Positions 34,131 to 42,620 of a DNA stretch of 64,000 nucleotides are shown piece by piece (the first letter of the stretch is position 1; each line of letters starts with the position of its first letter). Under the pieces are notes generated by a model. The model did no database searches. It saw only the letters and a program-made list of their open reading frames with translations, and was not told the DNA's origin. This stretch comes from Intestinimonas timonensis (GTDB taxonomy: Bacteria > Bacillota > Clostridia > Oscillospirales > Oscillospiraceae): positions 1,418,382-1,482,381 of the forward strand of contig NZ_LR130817.1 in NCBI RefSeq assembly GCF_900626145.1, in the 5' to 3' direction. The position numbers and the translations under genes are program-made.

Positions 34131-35654
34131 ATGAACCGCTGTCCCCGCACCTGGTTTTCCACCGAACTTCACACCGGCAAATGGCTGCTCAGAGCACGGC
34201 TCAACGATCTGCTGGCCGCCCCCAGGCGTCGTGGGACCGCCCCACTGGTGCTGGCTCTGTTCCTCACCCTCACCGCCGGCAGTCTGGCCGCCTGTACCCC
34301 GGAACAGCTTCCCGCTGCGATCACACCGGAGCCTGTCCAAACCGGAACGTCGGAGGACAGCGCATTGACCGTCTCCTTCCCTCTCTCCGACCTGGAACCC
34401 TATGTCCCCGCCTCCACCTGGACCCCCGACACCGTCCCCGCCGACGCCATAGGTGAGGTGTTGGCGGAGACGGAGCTCATGGATGGCCAGCAGGTGGTGT
34501 GCTATCGGGAGCCAGGCAGCGATACCGTCAAGTACTGGGCTGTCCGTCAGGGAGACAAGCTACTCCGCTTCGCCGTGGAGGACAGCGCCTACACCGGCGG
34601 CTACAGCGTGGGGGAGTTCTCCTCCCTGTTGGGCCAGAGCGGCTTTGTCATTGAGGCCCCCCGGGGCGCCGCCTACACCGCCCGGGACTACTATGTATTC
34701 GATGAAGAGGGCGTCCCCCGGCTGCTGGCCGACTGCGCCCAGCCCACCTATGCCCCCGACCTAGATGGGGACGGCTACCCCGACCCCCTGTGGCTCTACC
34801 ACGGCGGCCGGGAGGCCTATTGCTACCTGGTGTGGGAGGACGCCGTCTACCAGGTGGACCTGCTGGATTGCGTCCAAAAGGCCCTGCCGGACTGGCGCGG
34901 GCCCGATGGCTGGGAGTCTCCCACCTTTTCTACCCAGGGCCTCTTCTATGACGAAGCCACCGGCCTGGCCTTCCTTGGGGTGGCGGACGGCGTCACTCGC
35001 TTTGGCTACCTCCGGTTCTATCCCGGCAGGGTGGAGGTGACCGCTCTTCCGGCAGGGACGCAGCCGGACTGGCAGGTGGAAAACCAAGTGAGCCGAGCTG
35101 GGTTCCTCACAGTGGGTGAACAGACCTGGGTACTTACCGAAAATGAGGACGGTGTCCACCTGACAGAGGTTCTGTATGGCCTGAGTGAGGCCACACTCCA
35201 GCCCTTCACGGACATTCTGGGCACCGACGGCTATACGCTGGACTATGTCCAGAGCCCCGCCGGAAACTACCGCAGCTACTACGGTGTCGACGGCACCCCT
35301 CTGGCCCTGAGCTTCGGCTGGGATCGGTCGGACACCCCTGTAGACCTGGACGGGGATGGGGTGCGGGAGCTGGTGTGCAGCGTCACCTACATGTCCGACG
35401 GAGTGCCCGCCGTGCTGGTCTACCGCCTTGTCGATGGGGAGATCCGGCAGGCCGAGGCCAGCGCCGTGCCGGTGGACATCTACCAAAACGACCCGCCCCC
35501 CAGCGGTCCGGCCTGGACCACCTACGACCCAGAGACCAACACCGTCACCACCTCCCTCCAGTTCCCCGGCGAGGAGGAGCGGCGGAGCTGGACCGCGACG
35601 CTGACCCTGGAGGACCTGGATTTCTACCCCTACCAGTATCAATATCTGCCCTGA
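34131..35654 (+). CDS. Split-BlaR1-type sensor lipoprotein, paralogue 7 (FG-GAP-like repeats)
   Basis: A 507-residue protein, last of the series. The motif FSTELHTGKWLLRARLNDLL is at 9-28, membrane segment about 36-54, lipobox LAAC with C55. The outer domain has two DLDGDG repeats (APDLDGDGYPDPLWLY near residue 220, PVDLDGDGVRELVCSV near 408) of the FG-GAP/VCBS type that often form a beta-propeller or calcium site. The start follows AGGAGG. Its stop codon sits in the stem of the operon terminator. Confidence 0.75.
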   Translation: MNRCPRTWFSTELHTGKWLLRARLNDLLAAPRRRGTAPLVLALFLTLTAGSLAACTPEQLPAAITPEPVQTGTSEDSALTVSFPLSDLEPYVPASTWTPDTVPADAIGEVLAETELMDGQQVVCYREPGSDTVKYWAVRQGDKLLRFAVEDSAYTGGYSVGEFSSLLGQSGFVIEAPRGAAYTARDYYVFDEEGVPRLLADCAQPTYAPDLDGDGYPDPLWLYHGGREAYCYLVWEDAVYQVDLLDCVQKALPDWRGPDGWESPTFSTQGLFYDEATGLAFLGVADGVTRFGYLRFYPGRVEVTALPAGTQPDWQVENQVSRAGFLTVGEQTWVLTENEDGVHLTEVLYGLSEATLQPFTDILGTDGYTLDYVQSPAGNYRSYYGVDGTPLALSFGWDRSDTPVDLDGDGVRELVCSVTYMSDGVPAVLVYRLVDGEIRQAEASAVPVDIYQNDPPPSGPAWTTYDPETNTVTTSLQFPGEEERRSWTATLTLEDLDFYPYQYQYLP

Positions 35655-35682
35655 GGGTCATCCCTCAGGGCACATTTCTTTT
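35647..35682. terminator. Terminator shared by the split-sensor operon and the convergent MFS gene
   Basis: TGCCCTGAGGG (35647-35657) pairs with CCCTCAGGGCA (35662-35672) across a 4-base loop, followed by TTTCTTTTTT. It contains the stop codons of both genes: TGA at 35652-35654 (plus) and the MFS stop at 35658-35660 (minus). Confidence 0.85.
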
Positions 35683-36902
35683 TTCTCCTTCGTGCCGTCG
35701 CAGCGGCGGACCGCCGGAAGGGCCAGGCAGAGGACACCGCACAGGGCGGTGAGGACCCCTGAGAGGGCGAACCACCGGGCAAGACCCACCTTCTCGGCAA
35801 AGAGGGCGGTGGCGGCCAGGCCGATGGGCCCGGCCAGAGTCATAACAGCGGAAGTGAGACCCAGCACTCGTCCCAGATAGCCGCCCTCCACCTTCTCCTG
35901 GATGAGGGCGGTGAACATGCTGTTGAAGAAGGGGGAGGAAAGCCCCATGCCCATGGCCAGGCCGGTGAAGGCCACGAAGGCAGCCGGGCTCAGTCCCCCC
36001 ACTGCCAGCAGGCAGCCTCCCATACAGAAAAGGGCAGCGGTCATGGCGGTCATCTTGTTTCGGGTGCCGCCCCACAGCCCCAGCAGCAGGGACCCTGCCA
36101 GCATCCCCAGAGAGTAGGCGGTCTCCACCACCGAGGCCGACACCGCCGTGCCGCCGAAGTAGCTCATGCACATGAGGGGAAAGAGGGAGGACACCGGTAC
36201 CACAGCCACTGAGAAGATGCCGCAGATGAGGCAGAGCTGCCACAGCCAGCCCTGGCTGCGCAGCAGGGCGCAGCCCGCCCGGCAGTCGTCCAGGAGGTGG
36301 AATGGGGTCTCATCGCCCACCGTCCGCAGCTCAGGCAGTCGGGCCAGGAAGAGAAAGCCGATGGCGAAGGCGGCCCCCAGGGCGTCCAGTGTGATGATGA
36401 GGGAGAGGGGCACGGCGGCGAAGAGAACAGCGGCCAAAGCCGGGCTCAGGAGCAGAGAGAGGGTCTGCACACCCTGGGACAAGCCGGCGCATTTGGAGAG
36501 CTTCTCCCGCGGGACGATGAGGGGCGTCACCGCCTGAAGGCAGGGGGAGTGGAAGGCGGAGCCCACGCTCCGCAGGGCCAGGGTGGCCATGATGACGGGG
36601 ATGGGCAGCTCCCCCAGCAGGAACCAGCCCGCCACCAGGGCCAGGGAGACCAATCCGATGGCGCCGTCGGCCAGGGCCATGATCTTCCGGCGGTCGAAGC
36701 GGTCGGCCACCGCTCCGGTGAAGAGAGAGAAGACCCCCTGGGGCAGCAGAGCCGCCATGGAGGCCAGAGAGAGCACAGCGGCGGAGCCGGTGCGGGCGGT
36801 CAGGTCCCAGATGAGGGCATATTGAGAGATGGAGCTGGTCAGGATCGATACGGCCTGCCCCAGCCAGAGCACGGCGAACTGCCGTTTCCATGTGACGGTC
36901 AT
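35658..36902 (-). CDS. MFS transporter (MFS_3/enterobactin-exporter or macrolide-efflux type)
   Basis: A 414-residue major facilitator with 12 predicted helices. The N-terminus TWKRQFAVLWLGQAVSILTSSISQYALIWDL and the loop motif GAVADRFDRRKIM (between helices 2 and 3) are typical of the MFS_3 group, which includes macrolide and siderophore exporters. AGGAGG lies about ten bases before the ATG. The stop codon is in the loop of a terminator hairpin shared with the convergent operon. No regulator is adjacent; substrate unknown. Confidence 0.88.
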   Translation of the reverse strand: MTVTWKRQFAVLWLGQAVSILTSSISQYALIWDLTARTGSAAVLSLASMAALLPQGVFSLFTGAVADRFDRRKIMALADGAIGLVSLALVAGWFLLGELPIPVIMATLALRSVGSAFHSPCLQAVTPLIVPREKLSKCAGLSQGVQTLSLLLSPALAAVLFAAVPLSLIITLDALGAAFAIGFLFLARLPELRTVGDETPFHLLDDCRAGCALLRSQGWLWQLCLICGIFSVAVVPVSSLFPLMCMSYFGGTAVSASVVETAYSLGMLAGSLLLGLWGGTRNKMTAMTAALFCMGGCLLAVGGLSPAAFVAFTGLAMGMGLSSPFFNSMFTALIQEKVEGGYLGRVLGLTSAVMTLAGPIGLAATALFAEKVGLARWFALSGVLTALCGVLCLALPAVRRCDGTKEKKEMCPEG

Positions 36903-37007
36903 GGTATGTATTCCTCCTATGGTCCATGCCCGGCGAGCCGGGCGGAACGGCGTATTACCGCTCTATCCTATGCCCGGGGCCCGGAGACGGTCCCTGAAAA
37001 GACGAAG

Positions 37008-37038
37008 CCCCTCCCGGCTTTTGGCCGGGAGGGGTTTT
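37008..37038. terminator. Bidirectional terminator downstream of the spoIIQ-like gene
   Basis: CCCCTCCCGGC (37008-37018) pairs with GCCGGGAGGGG (37024-37034), with TTTTGCGCTTTT on the plus side. Confidence 0.85.
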
Positions 37039-37053
37039 GCGCTTTTGTTCGGT

Positions 37054-37809
37054 TCAGGACTGTTCCGGCAGGTAGCTGAGGGGGTCCACGCTCTCCCCGT
37101 CCTTCCGCATCTCCAGATGGAGATGCGGTGCCCGGGCGCTCTCGGCGGCGGCAGTGGTGCCGGTGGCGCCGATGATGTCGCCCACCTGGACCTGGTCCCC
37201 CGCCTCCACGGTGGGGACAGCCGCCAGGTTGGCATAAATGCTCTCTACACCGTCGGCGTGGGCAATGGTCACGGTTGTGCCCATGAGATCATCCTGCTCC
37301 ACACTGGCCACTGTACCATTGGCCACCGCCATCACCTCCGTCCCAACGGGGGCGGAGATATCGATGCCGGAGTGGGTGCGCCAGTCCCCCATGGTCTCGT
37401 CATAGGCCAGCACCTCCAGAGACCAGTCGGCCACCACCTGACCCCGCAGGGGCCAGATGAAGAAATCTGCCGCCTGGGCGGGTGCCGTGGTCTCCTCCGC
37501 CGGCGTCTGCGCAGGCGCAGGTGTTGCAGAGGGCGCCGCGGAGGGTGCCTCCGAGGGCGTCGGTGTGGGCGTGGCGGAGGGGGTGGGCGACGCCGTCACC
37601 GTAGGTTTGACAGCCTCCACCGTGGGAGAGACCGCCACCACCACCTGAGTGGGGGCGGATACGGCGGTTTCCTCGCCGCCCGTCTGCAAAGAGGAAAAAA
37701 GATAATAGCCCGAGATCCCTATGGCGGCGACGCACAGGGTGAGGACTATGTAGAATCCTCTGCCCTCCATGAAGTCGCCGACCCGCTCTAAGATCGGTTT
37801 CCGTTTCAT
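37054..37809 (-). CDS. spoIIQ: M23/LytM peptidase, SpoIIQ-like
   Basis: A 251-residue protein: short cytoplasmic part, one membrane segment (about 21-42), a Thr/Pro/Ala linker (60-115) and a C-terminal M23/LytM domain. The zinc motif is complete: THSGIDI (H and D) and HLHLEMRKDG near the end, so unlike B. subtilis SpoIIQ it may be an active endopeptidase, as in other Clostridia. SpoIIQ is made in the forespore and forms the channel with SpoIIIA proteins. I chose the second of two adjacent ATGs (37809) because GGAGG is six bases upstream. A vegetative M23 hydrolase is the alternative. Confidence 0.82.
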   Translation of the reverse strand: MKRKPILERVGDFMEGRGFYIVLTLCVAAIGISGYYLFSSLQTGGEETAVSAPTQVVVAVSPTVEAVKPTVTASPTPSATPTPTPSEAPSAAPSATPAPAQTPAEETTAPAQAADFFIWPLRGQVVADWSLEVLAYDETMGDWRTHSGIDISAPVGTEVMAVANGTVASVEQDDLMGTTVTIAHADGVESIYANLAAVPTVEAGDQVQVGDIIGATGTTAAAESARAPHLHLEMRKDGESVDPLSYLPEQS

Positions 37810-37934
37810 CATAAACCTCCAACAATTCAGCATCAGAGCACGTCCCGGGGCCCCGGGGGAGCTCTCAGAGCCTATTGTGGCCCATCTTCCCCCTTCTTAT
37901 ACCTGTTCTTCCAGTTTCTTTTTGTGATCTTCCC

Positions 37935-37991
37935 TTGACAGGCGCCTCTCATCTGTTTATACTATATATATTTCATATATACAGTATAAAC
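37935..37991 (+). promoter_or_regulatory. Consensus promoter overlapping an AT-rich dyad, no obvious gene close behind
   Basis: TTGACA (37935-37940) and TATACT (37958-37963) are 17 bases apart. A 9-bp inverted repeat GTTTATACT (37955-37963) and AGTATAAAC (37983-37991) overlaps the -10 and the start. The region 37992-38159 holds no visible gene; the transcript would run into the TetR promoter region. Confidence 0.5.
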
Positions 37992-38159
37992 AACAATAAA
38001 AAATAAGACGCGGGGAGGCGGAAAAAAAGACTTTAAGAAAACTTTAATCTTTTCTTTCCTGTTCCATATATCTTTTGGTGCTATGCTCAGAATACGCGGA
38101 CAGCCACCGCCGTGGGCCACGGAAATTGTGAACGAATTTGAAACTCCCCGTCGAAACGA

Positions 38160-38206
38160 TTGACACATGACAGGCTGTCATATATCATGTATGACAGCCT
38201 GTCATG
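38160..38206 (+). promoter_or_regulatory. Promoter with double TetR-type operator
   Basis: TTGACA (38160-38165), 17 bases, TATCAT (38183-38188). The spacer is filled exactly by CATGACAGGCTGTCATA (38166-38182); its inverted copy lies at 38190-38206. Each arm is itself a TGACA-N3-TGTCA palindrome. This is a strong candidate operator of the TetR regulator encoded downstream. Confidence 0.85.
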
Positions 38207-38254
38207 TACGGGAATTCCCTGGTACCCGGCAGGACACTGAAAGGAGAGCTGGCC

Positions 38255-38863
38255 GTGCCCACCGATACCTTCTTCCGTCTGCCGGAGTCCAAACGGGAGA
38301 CCCTTCTGCGCTGTGCCAAGCAGGAATTTGCCAGAGTTCCTTATCCCGACGCCTCTATCAACCGCATCATCCACTCCGCCGGTATTCCGCGGGGCAGCTT
38401 CTACATGTACTTTGAGGACAAATCCGACCTCTTCCTCTATTTGATGGACCAATTTGTGGATGCCTTCATTGAGACCGTGTGCCAGCTGCTGGAGGAGGAG
38501 AACGGAGATCTGTTCCTGGCTTTTCAGGGGCTGTTCGACCGTCTCTGGGTCCGGTGCAGCAACAGCTGCCGGGAGGGGCACGCGGCAGAGGTCATCACCA
38601 TCCTGCGCAGAAATGCCGGCATGCCCCACACAATGGCCATGGGACAGAGCTATGGCCGGCGTTTTCTCTCCCAGATCCTTCCCCGCCTGGACCGCTCCAT
38701 CCTGGCACTTGAGGGGGACGAGGAGCTGGAAAATGGCCTGCGCATCCTCCTCTCCGTCACCCTCCCGCTGCTGTGCGAGGGCGTTCTGGCAGAGGACTCC
38801 GGCCCGATACGGGCCCGTTATCTCAGCTATCTGACCATCCTAAAGCGCGGTATGCTCCGGTGA
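38255..38863 (+). CDS. TetR-family transcriptional regulator of the MacAB-like operon
   Basis: A 202-residue TetR/AcrR regulator. The N-terminal HTH is at about 10-55 (RETLLRCAKQEFA, INRIIHSAGIPRGSFYMYFEDK). The ligand-binding domain follows. I choose GTG 38255 as start: GAAAGGAG is eight bases upstream, while the in-frame ATG at 38204 lies inside the operator. It is the first gene before macA-, macB- and SLH-type genes and probably represses them all from the double operator. Confidence 0.9.
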   Translation: MPTDTFFRLPESKRETLLRCAKQEFARVPYPDASINRIIHSAGIPRGSFYMYFEDKSDLFLYLMDQFVDAFIETVCQLLEEENGDLFLAFQGLFDRLWVRCSNSCREGHAAEVITILRRNAGMPHTMAMGQSYGRRFLSQILPRLDRSILALEGDEELENGLRILLSVTLPLLCEGVLAEDSGPIRARYLSYLTILKRGMLR

Positions 38864-38902
38864 CGGAGGCCGCCGACAGTCCATGGAAAAGGAGTCAATG
38901 AT

Positions 38903-40582
38903 ATGGAAAGCACCGATCTCAAGCAGTCTTCCCCCGACGCCGCCGCCCCGGCGACCCAGGCGCCCCCCAAGCCAGTCAAGGTCCCCATGCCCCGGAAAAA
39001 GAAAAAATGGATCAAACGCGTCATTGTCCTGGTGGTCCTCATCGCCGTGGTGGTCTTTCTCCTGCGCAGCTGCTCCGGCGGCAGCACCGCCCTGACCTCC
39101 GGCATCTACCTGCCCAGCACCGCCTCCACCCAGGATCTGGTGGTGTCGGTGTCCGGCACCGGTGCCATTGAGCCCCTCCACTCCTACAAGGTCACCACCC
39201 TGGTCAAGGGCGAGGTGCTGGAGGCCCCCTTTGAGGAGGGACAGACGGTACATAAGGGCGACCTTCTCTTCCGCATCGACTCCACTGATGTGGAGACCTC
39301 CATTGAGCAGGCTCAGCTCTCTCTGGAGAGCGCCCGTCTCAACTACCAGCAGCTTCTCAAGAATCAGGATGACAGCCACAAGAACGCCACCGTGGAGGCC
39401 AATGCCACCGGCGTCATCACCAAGCTCTATGTGGACGTGGGGGATATGGTCTCCGCCGGCGCCCCCATCGCCGACATTCTGGACCGGGACAACATGAAGC
39501 TGAAGGTCCCCTTCCACTCCGCCGACGCTGCCGGCTTCTATGTGGGCCAGAGCGCCACCGTCACCGTGGACGGTACCATGGAGACCCTCCCCGGCACCAT
39601 TGACACCATTGCCGCCACCGACTCCGTGGGACCCGGCGGCACGCTGGTCCGGGACATCACCATTGTGGTCCGCAACCCCGGCGCCCTCACCGACACCTCC
39701 ATGGGCACTGCCTCCATCGGCACCGCCTCCAGCGCCTCCAGCGGCACCTTCGCCTACGGTGAGAGCAAGCAGGTGGTAGCCAAGACCTCCGGCGAGTTCA
39801 CCAGCCTCACCGTGAAGGAGGGTGACCGGGTCATGGAGGACCAGGTCATGGGCGGCTTTGATGAGACCGACATGGAGACCCAGATCGAAAACGCCGCCAT
39901 CCAGGTCCAGAACGCCGAACTCACCCTGAAAAATGCCCAGGACCGGCTGGAGGACTACTCCATCACCTCCACCATCGACGGCACCGTCATCGAGAAGAAC
40001 TACGACGTGGGTGACACCCTGGACACCTCCAACGCCAGCACCACCGGCATCGCCTATCCCGCCGTGATCTACGACATGTCCGCCCTCACCTTTGACATCA
40101 GAGTCAACGAGCTGGACATCAACAAGATCCAGGTTGGCCAAAAGGTGGAGATCACCGCCGACGCCGTGGAGGGCGAGACCTTTACCGGCGTGGTGGATAA
40201 GGTGAACATCAACGGCACCACCACCAACGGCTCCACCAACTACCCCGTCACCGTTCTGGTGGACGGCACCCCGGAGGAGCTCAAGCCCGGTATGAACGTC
40301 TCCGCCAAGATCATCGTGGAGGACGCGGGCAGCGTGCTCTGCGTACCCGTGGAGGCCGTGAGCCGCGGCGCCGACGGCACCAGCCTGGTCAAGGTGGCCG
40401 GTGAGGGCGCTCTGGACGAGAACGGCAACGTGGTGGACCCTTCCAAGCTGGAGGACCGGGTGGTCACCCTTGGCCGCAGCGACGATACCTACATCGAGAT
40501 CCTCTCCGGCCTGGAGGACGGTGAGACGGTCTACATCTACCAGGCCGCCGGTACCAACTTTATGGCCACGATGATGGGGTGA
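38903..40582 (+). CDS. MacA/HlyD-type efflux adaptor
   Basis: A 559-residue membrane-fusion protein: cytoplasmic Pro/Lys-rich start, one membrane helix (about 34-55), first lipoyl half near 90-115, a coiled-coil stretch (TSIEQAQLSLESARLNYQQLLK, about 130-155), barrel-sandwich and beta-barrel parts, and a membrane-proximal domain near the end. The sequence seems to contain two lipoyl/hairpin sets (second around 290-400), making it longer than standard MacA. It links the MacB-type ABC exporter to the cell wall. It is followed at once by the ATPase and permease genes. Confidence 0.88.
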   Translation: MESTDLKQSSPDAAAPATQAPPKPVKVPMPRKKKKWIKRVIVLVVLIAVVVFLLRSCSGGSTALTSGIYLPSTASTQDLVVSVSGTGAIEPLHSYKVTTLVKGEVLEAPFEEGQTVHKGDLLFRIDSTDVETSIEQAQLSLESARLNYQQLLKNQDDSHKNATVEANATGVITKLYVDVGDMVSAGAPIADILDRDNMKLKVPFHSADAAGFYVGQSATVTVDGTMETLPGTIDTIAATDSVGPGGTLVRDITIVVRNPGALTDTSMGTASIGTASSASSGTFAYGESKQVVAKTSGEFTSLTVKEGDRVMEDQVMGGFDETDMETQIENAAIQVQNAELTLKNAQDRLEDYSITSTIDGTVIEKNYDVGDTLDTSNASTTGIAYPAVIYDMSALTFDIRVNELDINKIQVGQKVEITADAVEGETFTGVVDKVNINGTTTNGSTNYPVTVLVDGTPEELKPGMNVSAKIIVEDAGSVLCVPVEAVSRGADGTSLVKVAGEGALDENGNVVDPSKLEDRVVTLGRSDDTYIEILSGLEDGETVYIYQAAGTNFMATMMG

Positions 40583-40586
40583 TCAG

Positions 40587-41363
40587 ATGGAACACCTCAT
40601 TGAATTCAAGGACGTCTACAAGATCTACCAGATGGGCGATGAGAGCGTCCACGCCCTGGACGGCGTAAGCCTCACCGTGGACCGCGGAGAGTTTGTCGCC
40701 ATCGTGGGCTCCTCCGGCTCCGGCAAATCCACCGCCATGAACATCATCGGCTGTCTGGATGTCCCCACCTCCGGTACCTACCACCTGGGAGGCGTGGATG
40801 TATCCACCATGGACGACGACCAGCAGGCCGAGATCCGCAATAAGATGCTGGGCTTCATCTTCCAGCAGTACAACCTAATCCCCAAGCTCAATGTTCAGGA
40901 GAACGTGGAGCTGCCCCTTCTCTACGCCGGTGTGGGCGCCGAGGAGCGGCATCAGCGGGCCATCCGCGCCCTGGAGCGGGTTGGGCTGGCTGAAAAGCGC
41001 AAGAACCTGCCCAGCCAGCTCTCCGGCGGTCAGCAGCAGCGTGTGTCCATCGCCCGGGCCCTGGCCGGCGACCCCTCCGTGATCCTGGCCGACGAGCCCA
41101 CCGGCGCTCTGGACTCCCGTACCGGCCGGGAGGTGCTGGCCTTCCTCCAAAAACTCAACGCCGAGGGGGACACCGTGGTCCTCATTACCCACGACAACTC
41201 CATCGCCGTCAAGGCCAAGCGTATCATCCGTCTCCAGGACGGCAGGATCATCTACGACGGCGACGCCCACGACCCCCGCGCCGTGGTCCAGCCCGAGGAG
41301 GACACCGAGGACATCGACGGCTTTGACGATCCCGCCCCCGCCGGAGAGGAGGCCAGGTCATGA
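40587..41363 (+). CDS. MacB-type ABC transporter ATP-binding protein
   Basis: A 258-residue ATPase of the MacB/LolD family. Walker A GSSGSGKST (about 41-49), Q-loop IFQQYNLIP, signature LSGGQQQR, Walker B VILADEPTGALD and the switch His in LITHD are all present. A 30-residue acidic tail (from about 228) is extra. It overlaps the permease gene by ATGA. Works with the adaptor and permease to export peptides, macrolide-like compounds or envelope substrates. Confidence 0.93.
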   Translation: MEHLIEFKDVYKIYQMGDESVHALDGVSLTVDRGEFVAIVGSSGSGKSTAMNIIGCLDVPTSGTYHLGGVDVSTMDDDQQAEIRNKMLGFIFQQYNLIPKLNVQENVELPLLYAGVGAEERHQRAIRALERVGLAEKRKNLPSQLSGGQQQRVSIARALAGDPSVILADEPTGALDSRTGREVLAFLQKLNAEGDTVVLITHDNSIAVKAKRIIRLQDGRIIYDGDAHDPRAVVQPEEDTEDIDGFDDPAPAGEEARS

Positions 41364-42592
41364 ATTTCACCCAATCCTTCCGCCTGGCCATCAAGTCCCT
41401 TCTCACCAGCAAGATGCGTGCCCTCCTCACCATGCTGGGCATCATCATCGGCGTGGCCGCCGTCATCATCATCACCAGCCTGGGCAACGGCATGCAGAAC
41501 TACATGAACGCCCAGTTCGACCAGCTGGGCGCCAACCTGATCCAGGTCCAGATCTGGGGCTTGGGCGGCGGCATGAGCTCCCGCTCGGTGGACCCCGACG
41601 ACATGTATGAGCTGGTGGACAAATATCCCCAGTACCTGGCGGGCGTCAGCCCCTACGTCATGGTCCAGCAGGGCCTGGTGCGCCACGGCTCCGACGAGTA
41701 CAAGCGCACCAGCATCTACGGCGTCAGCGAGTTTTTCTATGACGCTCAGCGCAACCAAGTCCTCAGCGGCTCCAAGCTGGGAGAGGGCCGGTTCCTGAGC
41801 TACGTGGACGTGGAACGCTACCAAAACGTGTGCGTCATCGGCTCCTATCTGGCCCAGGACGCCTTCGGCGGCGACGCTCTGGGCAAGTCCATCACCATCA
41901 ACGGCACCCCCTTCACCATCATCGGCGTCATGTCCGAGTACGCCGACAGCACGGAGGGCAGCGGCGATGACGTGATCTTCATCCCCTACGGCAACGCCAT
42001 GCGCATCAATGGCACCGGCTGGGTAAACCTCTACCTCTTCAACAGCGCCGACAAGGACACCTCCAACCTGGCCAAGGGTATCATTGAGAGCCGGCTCTAC
42101 AAGACCTTCCAGACCGACGACGCCTATTACATCATGTCCAGCGCCGAGATGATGGACGCCATGGACTCCATGCTCAACACCCTCATGATGATCCTCATCC
42201 TCATCGCCGCCATCTCCCTGCTGGTGGGCGGCATCGGCATCATGAACATCATGCTGGTCTCCGTCACCGAGCGCACCCGGGAGATCGGCATCCGCAAGTC
42301 CCTGGGCGCCAAGGGCAAGGATATCCGCAGCCAGTTCATCATCGAGGCCGGCACCACCTCCGCCATCGGCGGCGTCATCGGTATCGTGGTGGGCGTCATT
42401 ATGGCCAACGTGCTCACCGCCGTCATCGCCGTGGTGCTGGGCACCGGCAACGACGGCTTCGTGGCCGTCCCCACTCTGGGCGGCATCGCCGTGTCCTTCG
42501 GCGTGTCGGTGGGCGTGGGCATCCTCTTCGGCTACCTGCCCGCCAACAAGGCCGCCCGGCTCAACCCCATCGACGCCCTGCGCTACGATTGA
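41360..42592 (+). CDS. MacB-type ABC transporter permease (FtsX-like)
   Basis: A 410-residue permease with an N-terminal helix (about 18-42), a large external MacB_PCD domain (43-265) and three C-terminal helices of the FtsX domain. The motif ERTREIGIRKSLGAKGKDI after helix 2 is characteristic of MacB permeases. The C-terminus PANKAARLNPIDALRYD is the family end. Forms the exporter together with the ATPase and the adaptor. Confidence 0.93.
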   Translation: MNFTQSFRLAIKSLLTSKMRALLTMLGIIIGVAAVIIITSLGNGMQNYMNAQFDQLGANLIQVQIWGLGGGMSSRSVDPDDMYELVDKYPQYLAGVSPYVMVQQGLVRHGSDEYKRTSIYGVSEFFYDAQRNQVLSGSKLGEGRFLSYVDVERYQNVCVIGSYLAQDAFGGDALGKSITINGTPFTIIGVMSEYADSTEGSGDDVIFIPYGNAMRINGTGWVNLYLFNSADKDTSNLAKGIIESRLYKTFQTDDAYYIMSSAEMMDAMDSMLNTLMMILILIAAISLLVGGIGIMNIMLVSVTERTREIGIRKSLGAKGKDIRSQFIIEAGTTSAIGGVIGIVVGVIMANVLTAVIAVVLGTGNDGFVAVPTLGGIAVSFGVSVGVGILFGYLPANKAARLNPIDALRYD

Positions 42593-42620
42593 TCCATCCG
42601 TGATAAAGGAGCGAACAAAG

